DNA of 64,000 nucleotides from Sulfitobacter sp. EhC04 (GTDB lineage Bacteria > Pseudomonadota > Alphaproteobacteria > Rhodobacterales > Rhodobacteraceae). The stretch spans positions 1 through 64,000 of the forward strand of contig NZ_LXYI01000029.1 in assembly GCF_001650875.1 (NCBI RefSeq). The letters are read 5' to 3'. Each line of letters starts with the position of its first letter. The stretch's first letter is position 1. A program made the position numbers and the translations under genes. Shown here in pieces: positions 35,726-44,787 of the stretch. The notes below the pieces were generated by a model. The model did no database searches, had not been told where the DNA came from, and was given only the letters and a program-made list of their open reading frames with translations.

Positions 35726-37074
35726 GCCTGCCGCCGAAACCCGCCAGCCGCCCTGACAGGGTATCGCTGTGGCGCTATGCGCGGCTGTTTCGCGCTGACA
35801 TCCTGTCGGCACAGCCTGCGCGGCTCTACCGCGCCTGGATGGCCGAATTCCGCACGCCCTTTTTTCGCAGCTACCTGATGAACCAGCCCGATCTGATCAA
35901 GACGGTGCTGAAGGACCGGCCCGAGGATTTCCCCAAATCGGAGCGCATCGGGGAGGGGCTGCGCCCGCTGCTGGGCAATTCGGTGTTCCTGACCAATGGC
36001 GAGACCTGGAAGCGCCAGCGTCGCATCATCGACCCGGCGTTCGAGGGCGGCCGCCTGCGCGAGACATTTCCCGCCATGTGGGACGCGGCAGAGGCGGCGG
36101 CGGCACGGCTGGCACCCCACACGGACAGCGTGATCGAGATCGAGGCAGAGACCAGCCATGCCGCGGCCGATGTGATCTTTCGCACGCTGTTTTCGATCCC
36201 CATCGAACACCACCTGGCGCGGGACGTGTTCGAGGAGTTCAAGGCCTATCAGCGCAGTCAGCCGCTGCTGAACCTCGCCGCCTTTGTGCCGCTGCCGCGC
36301 TGGATGCCGCGTTTCTTTCGACGCGGGACAAAGGCAAGTGCCGCCCGCATTCGCCGGTTGATCACCGAATTGACGCAAGGCCGGATGGATGAGATCGCGG
36401 CAGGCACCGCGCCCGACGATCTGGCGACCAAGATCATGACCACCGCCGACCCTGTCACGGGCGCGCGTTTTGACACCGAAGAGATGGTGGATCAGGTTGC
36501 GATCTTCTTTCTCGCCGGGCATGAGACCAGCGCTTCCGCCCTGGCCTGGACGCTGTATCTGATGGCAACCCATCCCGAGTGGCAGGACCGGCTGGCCGCA
36601 GAGGCGCAGGTGCTGGAGGCCTGCGATTTTGCGGTGATGTCGAAACTCAGGCTCAGCCGCGATGTCTTTCGCGAGGCGCTGCGCCTGTATCCGCCTGTGC
36701 CGATGATGGTTCGGGAGAACACCTGCCCGGAGCGGTTTCGCGAGCGTGACGTGAAACCCGGCGCGCAGCTGGTGCTCAGCCCCTGGCACCTGCACCGCCA
36801 TGAACGCCTGTGGGACAATCCGGACGGGTTCGACCCGACGCGCTGGGGCACCGAGAATGGCCAGAAATGTCAACGCGAGGCCTATATTCCCTTTTCCGCC
36901 GGGGCGCGGGTCTGCACCGGGGCGGGATTTGCCATGGTGGAAGGGCCGCTGATCCTCTCCCGCATCCTGCGCGATTACCGGGTGGCGGCGGTGCCGGGCA
37001 AGGTGCCGGTCCCGGTGGCGCATCTGACGGTGCGTTCAGAGCGCGGAATCTGGTTGCGCCTGACGCGGCGCTGA
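35722..37074 (+). CDS. Cytochrome P450
   Basis: 450-residue soluble P450 monooxygenase. The I-helix reads FLAGHETSASALAW, the ExxR motif is in VFREALRLYPP, and the heme-binding loop FSAGARVCTGAGFA has the axial Cys at about 398. No transmembrane anchor is seen. It is close in pattern to bacterial CYP families acting on fatty acids or terpenoids, but the substrate is not predictable. No ferredoxin or ferredoxin reductase gene is adjacent. It is coupled by a 4-nt overlap to the hydrolase-like gene upstream. Confidence 0.94.
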   Translation: MSLPPKPASRPDRVSLWRYARLFRADILSAQPARLYRAWMAEFRTPFFRSYLMNQPDLIKTVLKDRPEDFPKSERIGEGLRPLLGNSVFLTNGETWKRQRRIIDPAFEGGRLRETFPAMWDAAEAAAARLAPHTDSVIEIEAETSHAAADVIFRTLFSIPIEHHLARDVFEEFKAYQRSQPLLNLAAFVPLPRWMPRFFRRGTKASAARIRRLITELTQGRMDEIAAGTAPDDLATKIMTTADPVTGARFDTEEMVDQVAIFFLAGHETSASALAWTLYLMATHPEWQDRLAAEAQVLEACDFAVMSKLRLSRDVFREALRLYPPVPMMVRENTCPERFRERDVKPGAQLVLSPWHLHRHERLWDNPDGFDPTRWGTENGQKCQREAYIPFSAGARVCTGAGFAMVEGPLILSRILRDYRVAAVPGKVPVPVAHLTVRSERGIWLRLTRR

Positions 37075-37193
37075 AGCGCCCGGACGCTTGCAGGGGGCCG
37101 TTTGCGCTATCATGCGGCGGGCTCTCTACCATCGGCTGGCGTCTTGTCTTATGAATGACGCTGACAGGAATCACAGGACAGGCGGAGCTCTTC

Positions 37194-38087
37194 ATGGCGA
37201 TCAACTCAGCACAAAAGATGCAGATGACCAGCGGCAAGGGGTTCATCGCGGCCCTGGACCAATCCGGCGGATCGACCCCCAAGGCGCTGAGCCTTTATGG
37301 CGTTGAGCCCGAGGATTACAACGGCGAAGCCGAGATGTTCGCCGCGATGCATGCGATGCGCGCGCGGATCATCCTGGCGGATGATTTCACCAGCGAAAAG
37401 GTGATTGGCGCGATCCTGTTCGAGCGGACCATGGATGCAGAGATCAACGGCAAGCCTGTGGCGCAACTGCTGTGGGAAGACCGCAAGGTGGTGCCTTTCC
37501 TGAAGATCGACAAGGGATTGGAAGACACCGACCGCGATGTGCAACTGCTGAAACCGATGCCGGGTCTGGAAGACCTGCTGGCCCGCGCGGCGGAGAAGGG
37601 CATTTTCGGCACCAAGGAACGTTCCGTCATTCACGAAGCGAATGAGGCCGGCATCGAGGCGGTCGTGGCGCAGCAGTTCGAGGTGGCCAGGACCGTCTGT
37701 GCCGCGGGTCTGGTGCCGATCATCGAGCCGGAAGTGAACATCAACTCCGAAAGCAAGGCAGAGGCCGAAGAGATGCTGGCCCGCGCGTTGCTGGCACATG
37801 TTTCCGACCTGGGGCCGGACCAACTGGTGATGCTGAAGCTGACGATTCCCGAAGAGGCCGGAATTTACGACCGGCTTGCGGGGCATGACAATGTGCTGCG
37901 GGTTGTGGCGCTGTCAGGGGGCTATTCCACAGATGAGGCCTGCCGCCGTCTCAGCCGCAACCCCAAGATGATTGCGAGCTTCTCACGTGCGCTGACCGAG
38001 GGTCTGAACGTGAAGATGTCGGATGCGGATTTCAACGCGGCACTGGGCGAGAATATCGGCAAGATCTACCGCGCGTCGGTTGGCTAA
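37194..38087 (+). CDS. fda: Class I fructose-bisphosphate aldolase (bacterial type)
   Basis: 297 residues. It reversibly cleaves fructose-1,6-bisphosphate through a Schiff base. N-terminal GKGFIAALDQSGGSTPKAL, EVNINSESKAEAEEML and the Schiff-base segment LVMLKLTIPEEAG place it with the short bacterial class I aldolases (Staphylococcus Fda, ~296 residues). GGAG lies 8 nt before ATG 37194, preferred over an in-frame upstream start at 37155. The transcript runs into a tandem repeat that starts 4 nt after the stop. Confidence 0.94.
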   Translation: MAINSAQKMQMTSGKGFIAALDQSGGSTPKALSLYGVEPEDYNGEAEMFAAMHAMRARIILADDFTSEKVIGAILFERTMDAEINGKPVAQLLWEDRKVVPFLKIDKGLEDTDRDVQLLKPMPGLEDLLARAAEKGIFGTKERSVIHEANEAGIEAVVAQQFEVARTVCAAGLVPIIEPEVNINSESKAEAEEMLARALLAHVSDLGPDQLVMLKLTIPEEAGIYDRLAGHDNVLRVVALSGGYSTDEACRRLSRNPKMIASFSRALTEGLNVKMSDADFNAALGENIGKIYRASVG

Positions 38088-38090
38088 GGC

Positions 38091-38350
38091 GCCGGACTTT
38101 TCAAAAAGTCCGGTTCGTTTTCTTCAAAGAAAACGGGCTCTGATGCATCTCTTCGTCGGGGTTGAGAGGCGTGACCCTCCAGTGTGGACCGGGCGGGTGC
38201 CGGACTTTTCAAAAAGTCCGATCCGTTTTCTTCAAAGAAAACGGGCTCTGATGCATCTTTTCGTCGGGGTTGAGAGGCGTGTCCCTCCAGTATGGACCGG
38301 GCGGGTGCCGGACTTTTCAAAAAGTCCGGTCCGTTTTCTTCAAAGAAAAC
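38091..38350. repeat. 108-bp tandem repeat, about 2.4 units
   Basis: Units begin at 38092, 38200 and 38308 (exact 108-bp period). Each opens with a near-perfect palindrome CCGGACTTTTCAAAAAGTCCGG and a second one GTTTTCTTCAAAGAAAAC. The units differ by only a few substitutions. The first palindrome could terminate the aldolase transcript. 108 is divisible by 3, so open frames cross it on both strands, but these look incidental. Confidence 0.93.
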
Positions 38351-38381
38351 GATACAAGCCCAGCGAATTTCCCATCCGATC

Positions 38382-38654
38382 CTAAAGCCTTTTCAGGCTC
38401 GGCACGGCTTTCTTCGAAAGAATCGTTCTCGACGCGACCCGGACCGGCTCCTGATTGCAGAAGATCACCAGTTGCCCCGCATTCTCGACCGCCGAAAACC
38501 CCCGGCGGTCAAGTTCCAGCAGAAAGGCATCCAGCCCCGCGTAACGCTCAATATCCCTGATCTTGCGGCGCACGACGCCACCCTCGCGGGCGGCTTTCGA
38601 GCTGAAGACATGCGTGACCCAGTGCTGCGGTGACATTTCCATCGGCAAAGACAT
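38382..38654 (-). CDS. Small conserved hypothetical protein
   Basis: 90 residues, soluble, with the conserved-looking N-terminus MEMSPQHWVTHVFSSKAAREGGVVRRKIRDIERY and a compact alpha/beta pattern ending in LVIFCNQEPVR. I recall similar small Rhodobacterales proteins being loosely labelled phosphoribosylanthranilate isomerase, which the length does not support. It follows the RHH gene by 18 nt on the same strand, probably in the fumC operon. Confidence 0.65.
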   Translation of the reverse strand: MSLPMEMSPQHWVTHVFSSKAAREGGVVRRKIRDIERYAGLDAFLLELDRRGFSAVENAGQLVIFCNQEPVRVASRTILSKKAVPSLKRL

Positions 38655-38672
38655 GGCACCAGCCTAAGCCCA

Positions 38673-38897
38673 TCAAGGTAAACGATCCTTTAACCGGCGC
38701 AGCACAAACAGCCGGATGGCAGAGGCAAGGCCGATGTCCATGTCCCGCGCCGCGTCGATCTGTGCCACCAGCGCGTTGATCGGCTGGCCCTGCGCCGCCG
38801 CAATGGCGCGGAACTCATCCCAGAATTCATCCTCCAGCGAGATCGAGGTCCGGTGCCCTTGCAGCGTCACCGAATGTTTGACCGGCCGTCCGCTCAT
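38673..38897 (-). CDS. Ribbon-helix-helix domain protein
   Basis: 74 residues of the RHH_4 type: KHSVTLQGHRTSISLEDEFWDEFRAIAAAQGQPINALVAQID gives the beta strand and two helices. It is likely a small DNA-binding regulator. Its ATG overlaps the stop of the DUF4169 gene upstream (ATGA). Confidence 0.88.
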   Translation of the reverse strand: MSGRPVKHSVTLQGHRTSISLEDEFWDEFRAIAAAQGQPINALVAQIDAARDMDIGLASAIRLFVLRRLKDRLP

Positions 38898-39070
38898 GTC
38901 TCGCGTTTGTGGCCTTCCAGATTGCGGGCGATCTGCTCGGCGCGGGCCTTCAGCGCTTCTTTCTGCGCCCTGGTCTGTCCGAACTGTACCGCGTTTTCAT
39001 CCGCGCGGGCCTTGCGGGAGGCGCGGTTGCGTTCTTTCTTCACCTTGTTGAGGTTGATGGGGGCGCTCAT
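38894..39070 (-). CDS. DUF4169 family protein
   Basis: 58 residues, highly charged: the N-terminus reads [20 protein letters not shown], the middle [19 protein letters not shown], and the end GHKRET. This is the DUF4169 pattern found in Rhodobacterales, of unknown function. Both ends overlap neighbours by 4 nt (fumC stop at its start, RHH start at its stop), so the three are translationally coupled. Confidence 0.88.
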   Translation of the reverse strand: MSAPINLNKVKKERNRASRKARADENAVQFGQTRAQKEALKARAEQIARNLEGHKRET

Positions 39071-40458
39071 TTGGGTCCAATCATCTGTTCCGGCCGCACC
39101 ACGCGGTCGAAGGTTTCCGCATCCACGAAACCCAGCGCGATGGCCTCTTCCTTGAGGGTCGTGCCGTTCTTGTGGGCGGTCTTGGCGACCTTGGTCGCGT
39201 TGTCATAGCCGATGGTGGGGGCCAGTGCCGTGACCAGCATCAGGCTTTCCTTCATCAGCCTGTCGATCCGTTCCACATTGGCCTGCGTGCCCACCACCAT
39301 GTTGTCGGTAAAGCTGCCCGCCGCATCGCCCAGCAGTTGCATGGACTGGATCACGTTATAGCTCATCATCGGGTTATAGACGTTCAGCTCGAAATGGCCC
39401 TGTGAACCGGCAAAGCCGACGGCGGCATCATTGCCCATCACATGGGCGCAGACCATGGTCAGCGCCTCGGCCTGTGTCGGGTTCACCTTGCCCGGCATGA
39501 TCGAAGATCCCGGCTCGTTCTCGGGCAGGATCAGCTCGCCCAGGCCAGAGCGGGGGCCGGAGCCCAGCAGGCGCATGTCGTTGGCGATCTTGAACATCGA
39601 CGCGGCCACGGTTTTCAGCGCGCCCGAGAACATGACCATCGCGTCATGGGCGGCCAGCGCCTCGAACTTGTTGGGGGCGGTGACAAAGGGCAGGCCGGTG
39701 ATATTGGCGATTTCCGCCGCGACCTTTTCGGCAAAGCCCTTGCGGGTGTTCAGGCCCGTGCCCACCGCCGTGCCGCCCTGTGCCAGTTCATAGATGTCGG
39801 GAAGGCAGGCCTCGATGCGCGCGATGCCCTTGGCCATCTGATGCGCGTAGCCGCCGAATTCCTGGCCCAGTGTCAGCGGAGTGGCATCCTGGGTATGGGT
39901 GCGGCCGATCTTGATGATGTCCTTGAATTCCTCGGACTTGGCGGCAAGGGCCGCGTGCAGCTTGCGCAGGCCCGGCAACAGCGTGTCGCGCGCCACCATG
40001 CCGATGGCGACATGCATTGCCGTGGGGAAAGTGTCGTTGGACGATTGCCCCATGTTGCAGTGATCATTGGGGTGCACCGGGCTTTTCGAGGCCATCTGGC
40101 CGCCCATGATCTCGATCGCGCGGTTGGAGATGACCTCGTTCGCGTTCATGTTCGACTGGGTGCCGGACCCGGTCTGCCAGACCACCAGCGGAAAGTTGTC
40201 GTCGAACTTGCCGTCGATGACCTCTTGTGCGGCCTGCTGGATCGCCGGGGCCAGATCCGCATCCAGGTCGCCAAAGCCAAGGTTCACCTCGGCGCAGGCT
40301 TTCTTGATCACACCCAGCGCCCGGATGATCGCTACGGGCTGGCGTTCCCAGCCGATCGGGAAGTTCATGATCGACCGCTGGGTCTGTGCGCCCCAGTATT
40401 TGTCGGCGGGAACTTCGAGGGTGCCAAAGCTGTCGGTTTCGGTGCGGGTGTCGGCCAT
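39067..40458 (-). CDS. fumC: Fumarate hydratase class II
   Basis: 463 residues, the oxygen-stable homotetrameric fumarase of the TCA cycle. Signatures are [67 protein letters not shown] and the lyase signature [13 protein letters not shown]. Length matches E. coli FumC (467). It leads a coupled operon fumC-DUF4169-RHH-hypothetical. Confidence 0.98.
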   Translation of the reverse strand: MADTRTETDSFGTLEVPADKYWGAQTQRSIMNFPIGWERQPVAIIRALGVIKKACAEVNLGFGDLDADLAPAIQQAAQEVIDGKFDDNFPLVVWQTGSGTQSNMNANEVISNRAIEIMGGQMASKSPVHPNDHCNMGQSSNDTFPTAMHVAIGMVARDTLLPGLRKLHAALAAKSEEFKDIIKIGRTHTQDATPLTLGQEFGGYAHQMAKGIARIEACLPDIYELAQGGTAVGTGLNTRKGFAEKVAAEIANITGLPFVTAPNKFEALAAHDAMVMFSGALKTVAASMFKIANDMRLLGSGPRSGLGELILPENEPGSSIMPGKVNPTQAEALTMVCAHVMGNDAAVGFAGSQGHFELNVYNPMMSYNVIQSMQLLGDAAGSFTDNMVVGTQANVERIDRLMKESLMLVTALAPTIGYDNATKVAKTAHKNGTTLKEEAIALGFVDAETFDRVVRPEQMIGPK

Positions 40459-40569
40459 GTCGGGCTCCTGATGTCTTTATAGGTTGGCCAAGGGTGTAGC
40501 GGCCAGCGTGACCCGGCGCAATCGACCGATGGCGCTAACGGGCGACAGAACGGTCAAAGCTGCGGCAAA

Positions 40570-41049
40570 TTACTTGCGAAACGAATCGAGCGAGACGATT
40601 TCGGCGTCCTTGTGGTCTTCCTCCGGCACTTCCAGCTCGTCCTCGGTCTGCTGGGGCAGGTCGGTGCTGTCGGCCTTGTCTGCCGTGGCACCACTGTCCT
40701 GCTGTTCGAATCGCAGGCCAAATTCGACCGAAGGGTCGACGAAGGTGCGGATCGCGTCATAGGGGATATAAAGCGGCTCCGGCGCGTCACCGAAGTTCAG
40801 CGTCACGGCAAAGCCTTCTTCGCCGACGTCCAGCTTGTCGTACCAGTGCTGCATCACCACTGTCATTTCGCCGGGATAGCGGTCAGACAGCCAGTCGGCC
40901 AGTTCCGCATCCGGGTGCGAGGTGTCGAAGGTGATGAAGAAGTGATGATTCCCCGGCAGACCGCGTTCCGCGACATCCAGCAGGACCTTTCGGATCAAGC
41001 CCCGCATGGCCTCGTGCATCAGGTTGCCATAGTCGATCTTGCGGCTCAT
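40570..41049 (-). CDS. sspB: SspB-family ClpXP adaptor (SspB-alpha)
   Basis: 159 residues. SspB tethers ssrA-tagged substrates to ClpXP. The N-terminal beta-rich substrate-binding domain reads IDYGNLMHEAMRGLIRKVLLDVAERGLPG and HHFFITFDTSHPDAELADWL. A flexible acidic linker leads to a C-terminal ClpX-binding tail AEIVSLDSFRK. The matching tmRNA (ssrA) lies at about 48.3-48.65 kb in this window. Confidence 0.93.
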   Translation of the reverse strand: MSRKIDYGNLMHEAMRGLIRKVLLDVAERGLPGNHHFFITFDTSHPDAELADWLSDRYPGEMTVVMQHWYDKLDVGEEGFAVTLNFGDAPEPLYIPYDAIRTFVDPSVEFGLRFEQQDSGATADKADSTDLPQQTEDELEVPEEDHKDAEIVSLDSFRK

Positions 41050-41121
41050 CTCTATCTCCGGTTGTGCCCATGGGCAGCCTCAGCATAGCCCATTCCCCGG
41101 CAAGGAAAAGGGGGTGCCGCG

Positions 41122-42369
41122 TCAAACCAGAGCCATCAGCAGGGCGGCGGCTGTCAGTGCTGCCATTGTCAGCACAAAACCCCGTCGCAACCGCAGCATC
41201 AGGACCATGCCGGCAAGGACAAGAACGCAGGCCAAGATATTGAAACTGCTCAGATCCGGGGCCGGAATCGCGAGAAAGGAGGCGCCCTCGACCCGGTCGA
41301 AGATCACATGCAGCGCAAACCAGACAGAGAGGTTGGCAATCACGCCGACAACGGCGGCGGTGATGGCCTGCAAGGCCCCTGCAAGCCGTGGTTGTGCTGA
41401 AATCCGCTCCAGGTAGGGACCGGCCAGGAAAATCCACAAAAAGCAGGGGGTGAAGGTGACCCAGAGCGCCAGCAGCCCCGCCGCCAATGCGCCGGTGATA
41501 CCCGACTGTGCGAATCCCGCCAGCAGCGCCACGAATTCGGTCACCAGGATCAGCGGCCCCGGCGTGGTTTCCGCCAGCCCCAACGCGTCAATCATCTGAT
41601 CCGTGCTGATCCAGCCGAAATCCTGAACCACGGTCTGCGTCATATAGGCCAGCACGGCATAGGCCCCGCCAAAGGTGACGATTGCCAGTTTGGAAAAGAA
41701 CAGTCCGAGTTGCAGCAGGAAATCCTGATCCAGCGCCCAGAGCATCAGCAGCGGCGCGGCCCAGAGCGCGGACCAGACCAGCAGGGTGCGCCGGGTCTGC
41801 GCCGGGCGGGCAGGCAGGTGGTCCGGCGCGGGCCTGGTGGTCTGCCCGTGCATCATCCCCCACAGCCCCGCGCAGAGAATAATCAGCGGAAACGGCAGGC
41901 CCAGCACAAACAGGGCCAGAAACGACAGCACTGCCAGCACCCAGCCCTGCGCGCCATGCAGCGCCTTGCCCGCCACCTTGCGCAGCGCCTGGAACACCAC
42001 GACGATCACCGCCGCCTTGATGCCGAGGAAGGCGGCCTGCACCAGCGGCAACTGACCGTACCAGGCATAGCCCAGCGCCAGCACGGCAATGACCAGCGCG
42101 CCGGGCACGACAAACAAGAGCCCGGCCAGCAGGCCGCCCGCCACGCCGCGCAGCCGCCAGCCCGCGTATGTGGCCAGTTGCATCGCCTCCGGTCCCGGCA
42201 GCAACATGCACAGCGACAGGGCCCGCAGAAACGCCTCTTCGCTCAGCCAGGGGCGGTGTTCGACCAGCTCGCGGTGCATCACCGCGATCTGCGCCGCCGG
42301 TCCGCCAAAGGACAGCAACCCGATGCGGCCAAAGACGCGGGTCATTTGCGGCCAGCCCGGCGCGCTCAT
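41122..42369 (-). CDS. chrA: Chromate efflux transporter
   Basis: 415 residues with two homologous halves, each of about five to six transmembrane helices. Each half opens with the CHR motif: FGRIGLLSFGGPAAQIAVMHRELVEHRPWL in the first and LFFSKLAIVTFGGAYAVLAYMTQ in the second. It exports chromate from the cytoplasm. Its ATG overlaps the upstream chrB stop (ATGA). Confidence 0.95.
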   Translation of the reverse strand: MSAPGWPQMTRVFGRIGLLSFGGPAAQIAVMHRELVEHRPWLSEEAFLRALSLCMLLPGPEAMQLATYAGWRLRGVAGGLLAGLLFVVPGALVIAVLALGYAWYGQLPLVQAAFLGIKAAVIVVVFQALRKVAGKALHGAQGWVLAVLSFLALFVLGLPFPLIILCAGLWGMMHGQTTRPAPDHLPARPAQTRRTLLVWSALWAAPLLMLWALDQDFLLQLGLFFSKLAIVTFGGAYAVLAYMTQTVVQDFGWISTDQMIDALGLAETTPGPLILVTEFVALLAGFAQSGITGALAAGLLALWVTFTPCFLWIFLAGPYLERISAQPRLAGALQAITAAVVGVIANLSVWFALHVIFDRVEGASFLAIPAPDLSSFNILACVLVLAGMVLMLRLRRGFVLTMAALTAAALLMALV

Positions 42370-43181
42370 GACGGACGGTCCGCGGGCCAGTCGTGGCCTT
42401 CGTCCTGCCCGTCGCGCGCCCAGCGATAAAGCGCATCATACATCACCATGCCTGCCTCAAGCATCATCAGGTCATCGCGGTACTGGCGCGACAGCCCGAC
42501 CGACAGCGCCAGCAGACCCGCCGCCTGGGGGGATTGGTCGTGGGTATCGGTATCGGCGGCGCGCACGACCTGCGCCAACCGGTCAAGCGCGGCAGAGGAA
42601 AGGGCAAATTCGGACAGTATCTTGTCGAATGTGCATAAAGGGCCTTCGTGTGAGAAATGGACATCCAGCACATCGAAAGGCACCGCATCATAGCGCGCGG
42701 CCACGCCCATGACCTCGGCGGGCGAAACAAACAGGAACCGCGCGTCAGGGTCCACAAAGCGGCGGATCAGCCAGGGGCAGGCGATCCGGTCGATCTTGGG
42801 CCGGTGGCGTGTCACCCATAGGGTGGCACCATCCACCGGCGCGGGCAGGGCGGCTGCGGGGATGCGCATCGTGTCGGGATGATCCCGCCAGCCATACATC
42901 CCGCCTGACAGGTATTCTGCCACCAGCCCGTCGGCGCGCAGCCGCGCGGTCAGGCCCTGGCTCAGCTTGATGCCCTGCTGGCAGGTGATCACGCAGGCCC
43001 GCCCGTTCAGCCGCGTCTTGAGGCCCGCAATATCGGTGTGTGGGTGGCGGAACGAACCGGGGATCAGAAAAGGATCCTCGGCAAAGTCGGGATCAATGGA
43101 GATATCGACAATCACCGGGCAATCCGGCGTGCCGATCAGGCGCAGCAGTTGTGGTACGGTTATTTCATTCGGGGCAGCCAT
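42366..43181 (-). CDS. chrB: Chromate resistance protein ChrB with N-terminal rhodanese-like domain
   Basis: 271 residues. Residues ~8-110 form a rhodanese-like domain with the putative active Cys in ITCQQGIKLSQGL. Residues ~125-265 are the ChrB C-terminal domain (LWVTRHRPKIDRIACPWLIRRFVDPDARFLFV, EGPLCTFDKIL). It is the first gene of a chrBA operon. ChrB is implicated in chromate-dependent regulation in Ochrobactrum and Cupriavidus. The ATG at 43181 is the first in frame with this domain, and longer upstream frames look non-coding. Confidence 0.9.
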   Translation of the reverse strand: MAAPNEITVPQLLRLIGTPDCPVIVDISIDPDFAEDPFLIPGSFRHPHTDIAGLKTRLNGRACVITCQQGIKLSQGLTARLRADGLVAEYLSGGMYGWRDHPDTMRIPAAALPAPVDGATLWVTRHRPKIDRIACPWLIRRFVDPDARFLFVSPAEVMGVAARYDAVPFDVLDVHFSHEGPLCTFDKILSEFALSSAALDRLAQVVRAADTDTHDQSPQAAGLLALSVGLSRQYRDDLMMLEAGMVMYDALYRWARDGQDEGHDWPADRPS

Positions 43182-43739
43182 GGCATGCGTCCTCTCAAGT
43201 GGGATACATGCGAACTTTGGCTGGCGCCTCACGGGGCGTTCGCGGAGAACCCCATGCCCCCAGACAGCATCGCAGCGCCGCTCTGTCAAGGTCGGATGGT
43301 GAGGGGCCGGGCCGTCAGGCAATTGTTGAACGGCAGATGACTTTGGCCTTTACGTCATCAATTGACCCAAAATAGAAAACCGGACCTTCGCGCAGAATGC
43401 GGCGAAGGGCGGGGAGGGGGCCCTTAGGGGCGGATGCTGCAGTCATCCTGAAGGTCTGCTATCGCATCCAAAGACGAGAGTCCGGGCAATGAACTGCGTC
43501 TTGCCCAGTGTTGCCTGGATTTCGTTCGCAAGCTGTGAACAACACGTTCAAAGCATTGCCAGCAGACACATTCTGGCGATCGCTGCTACAGCGACGATAT
43601 TCAATGGCCCCAACGCAGTGTCATGTTAATGGGGCCACTCCCGTTCTTGTTGCTTCTGAAATGGTGCGTAATCGTGCGGATGTTTTTTTGTTTGGGAGGG
43701 CAGCATTGCCCTCCCATCAAGGAATCGATTTCGATCAGC
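43182..43739. other. Intergenic between chrB and the haloperoxidase-like gene
   Basis: 558 bp without a supported gene. Hairpins: TGGCCCC/GGGGCCA (43605-43611 / 43631-43637) and GGGAGGGCA/TGCCCTCCC (43694-43702 / 43707-43715). The second is 25 nt beyond the hydrolase stop and is followed on that strand by an A-run, so it is not a classical terminator. Confidence 0.4.
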
Positions 43740-44699
43740 CTAGCTTTGCACAAAGCTGAGCAGGTCCGGGTTCACCAGATCGGGGTGCGTGGCGAAAAAG
43801 CCGTGTGATAGGCCCTCGTAAACCTTCAGCGTTCCGTTCGGCAGAAGCTTGACCGCCTTCTCGGCCGAGTTTGCGATCGGGACGACCTGATCGTCATCGC
43901 CGTGCATCACGAGGGTTGGCACGTTCATCGCCTTGAGATCCTCGGTCTGGTCGGTTTCGGAGAACACCGCGATACATTGGTAATGTGCGGATGCGCTGCC
44001 CATCATGCCCTGACGCCACCAGTTGTTGATCAAACCTTGGCTGACTTCGGCACCGTCGCGGTTGAAGCCGTAGAAAGGACCTGACGGAACGTCGAGGAAG
44101 AATTGCGCGCGGTTGGCGGCCAGTCCGGCCCGCAACCCGTCAAATTCCTCAATCGGAACACCGTCCGGGTTGGCGTCGGTCTGCAGCATCAGGGGGGGGA
44201 TGGCCCCCAGAAGCGCAGCCTTGGCGACACGGCCGGGCTCGGCTTTGGCCACGTAAGCCGCGACTTCACCGCCGCCTGTCGAGTGGCCGATATGGACAGC
44301 GTTTTGCAGATCAAGCGCCGCCGCAAGATCGACAACGTCGTTTGAATAGGTCGCCATATCATGGCCAAGGTCCGTCTGGTCAGACCGTCCATGCCCGCGC
44401 CGGTCGTGTGCGATCACGCGGTAACCGTTGGCGAGGAAGTACAGCATCTGGTTGTCCCAGTCATCGCCGCTCAGCGGCCAGCCGTGGTGAAAGACGATGG
44501 GCTGCGCATCTTTTGGACCCCAGTCTTTGTAGAAAATCCTGGTGCCGTCGCGTGTTTCAATAGTGGACATGATAATGTCTCCTTCTTGTTGAGCAGGGGA
44601 TCGAGCCGCAAGCGCGGCAGGCATCGCGGCGAGCAACGCGGTTGCTGCACCCGCCTGTAGAACGGTGCGCCTGGTCAATTCGTTTTGGGTCATGGTCAT
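43740..44699 (-). CDS. Tat-exported alpha/beta hydrolase, non-heme haloperoxidase type
   Basis: 319 residues. A twin-arginine signal (LTRRTVLQAGAATALLAAMPAALA) precedes a domain that begins like cytosolic cofactor-free haloperoxidases, MSTIETRDGTRIFYKDWG. The oxyanion region is FHHGWPLSGDDWD, the nucleophile Ser lies in IGHSTGGGE, the acid in HGDDDQVVP and the His in GLSHGF. A strong internal site (AAGGAG about 9 nt before an in-frame ATG at 44570) could give a second, cytosolic form. It is divergent from a GlxA-type regulator that probably controls it. Confidence 0.88.
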   Translation of the reverse strand: MTMTQNELTRRTVLQAGAATALLAAMPAALAARSPAQQEGDIIMSTIETRDGTRIFYKDWGPKDAQPIVFHHGWPLSGDDWDNQMLYFLANGYRVIAHDRRGHGRSDQTDLGHDMATYSNDVVDLAAALDLQNAVHIGHSTGGGEVAAYVAKAEPGRVAKAALLGAIPPLMLQTDANPDGVPIEEFDGLRAGLAANRAQFFLDVPSGPFYGFNRDGAEVSQGLINNWWRQGMMGSASAHYQCIAVFSETDQTEDLKAMNVPTLVMHGDDDQVVPIANSAEKAVKLLPNGTLKVYEGLSHGFFATHPDLVNPDLLSFVQS

Positions 44700-44757
44700 C
44701 GGCTTCTCGTTGCTTGTTCGATGACGCCAATGTTGCAATTTGGAGGGTTATCTACGA

Positions 44758-44773
44758 TTGTCACAAATGACAA
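44758..44773. promoter_or_regulatory. Putative operator TTGTCA-N4-TGACAA
   Basis: Perfect 6-bp inverted repeat with a CAAA spacer between the divergent hydrolase and GlxA-type regulator, followed by two direct TGACAAAAG repeats at the regulator start. The position fits autoregulation or control of the hydrolase. No experimental basis. Confidence 0.45.
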
Positions 44774-44787
44774 AAAGAGGTTCAAAA

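Noticed and set aside
38091-38350. CRISPR array
   Set aside because: The repeat units are contiguous tandem copies without variable spacers, and no cas genes are present.
38023-38385. Protein encoded by the 108-bp tandem repeat
   Set aside because: Open frames exist on both strands because the unit length is divisible by three. The DNA palindromes explain the sequence better.
43694-43715. Terminator for the haloperoxidase-like gene
   Set aside because: The hairpin is strong, but on the gene's strand it is followed by A residues rather than T.
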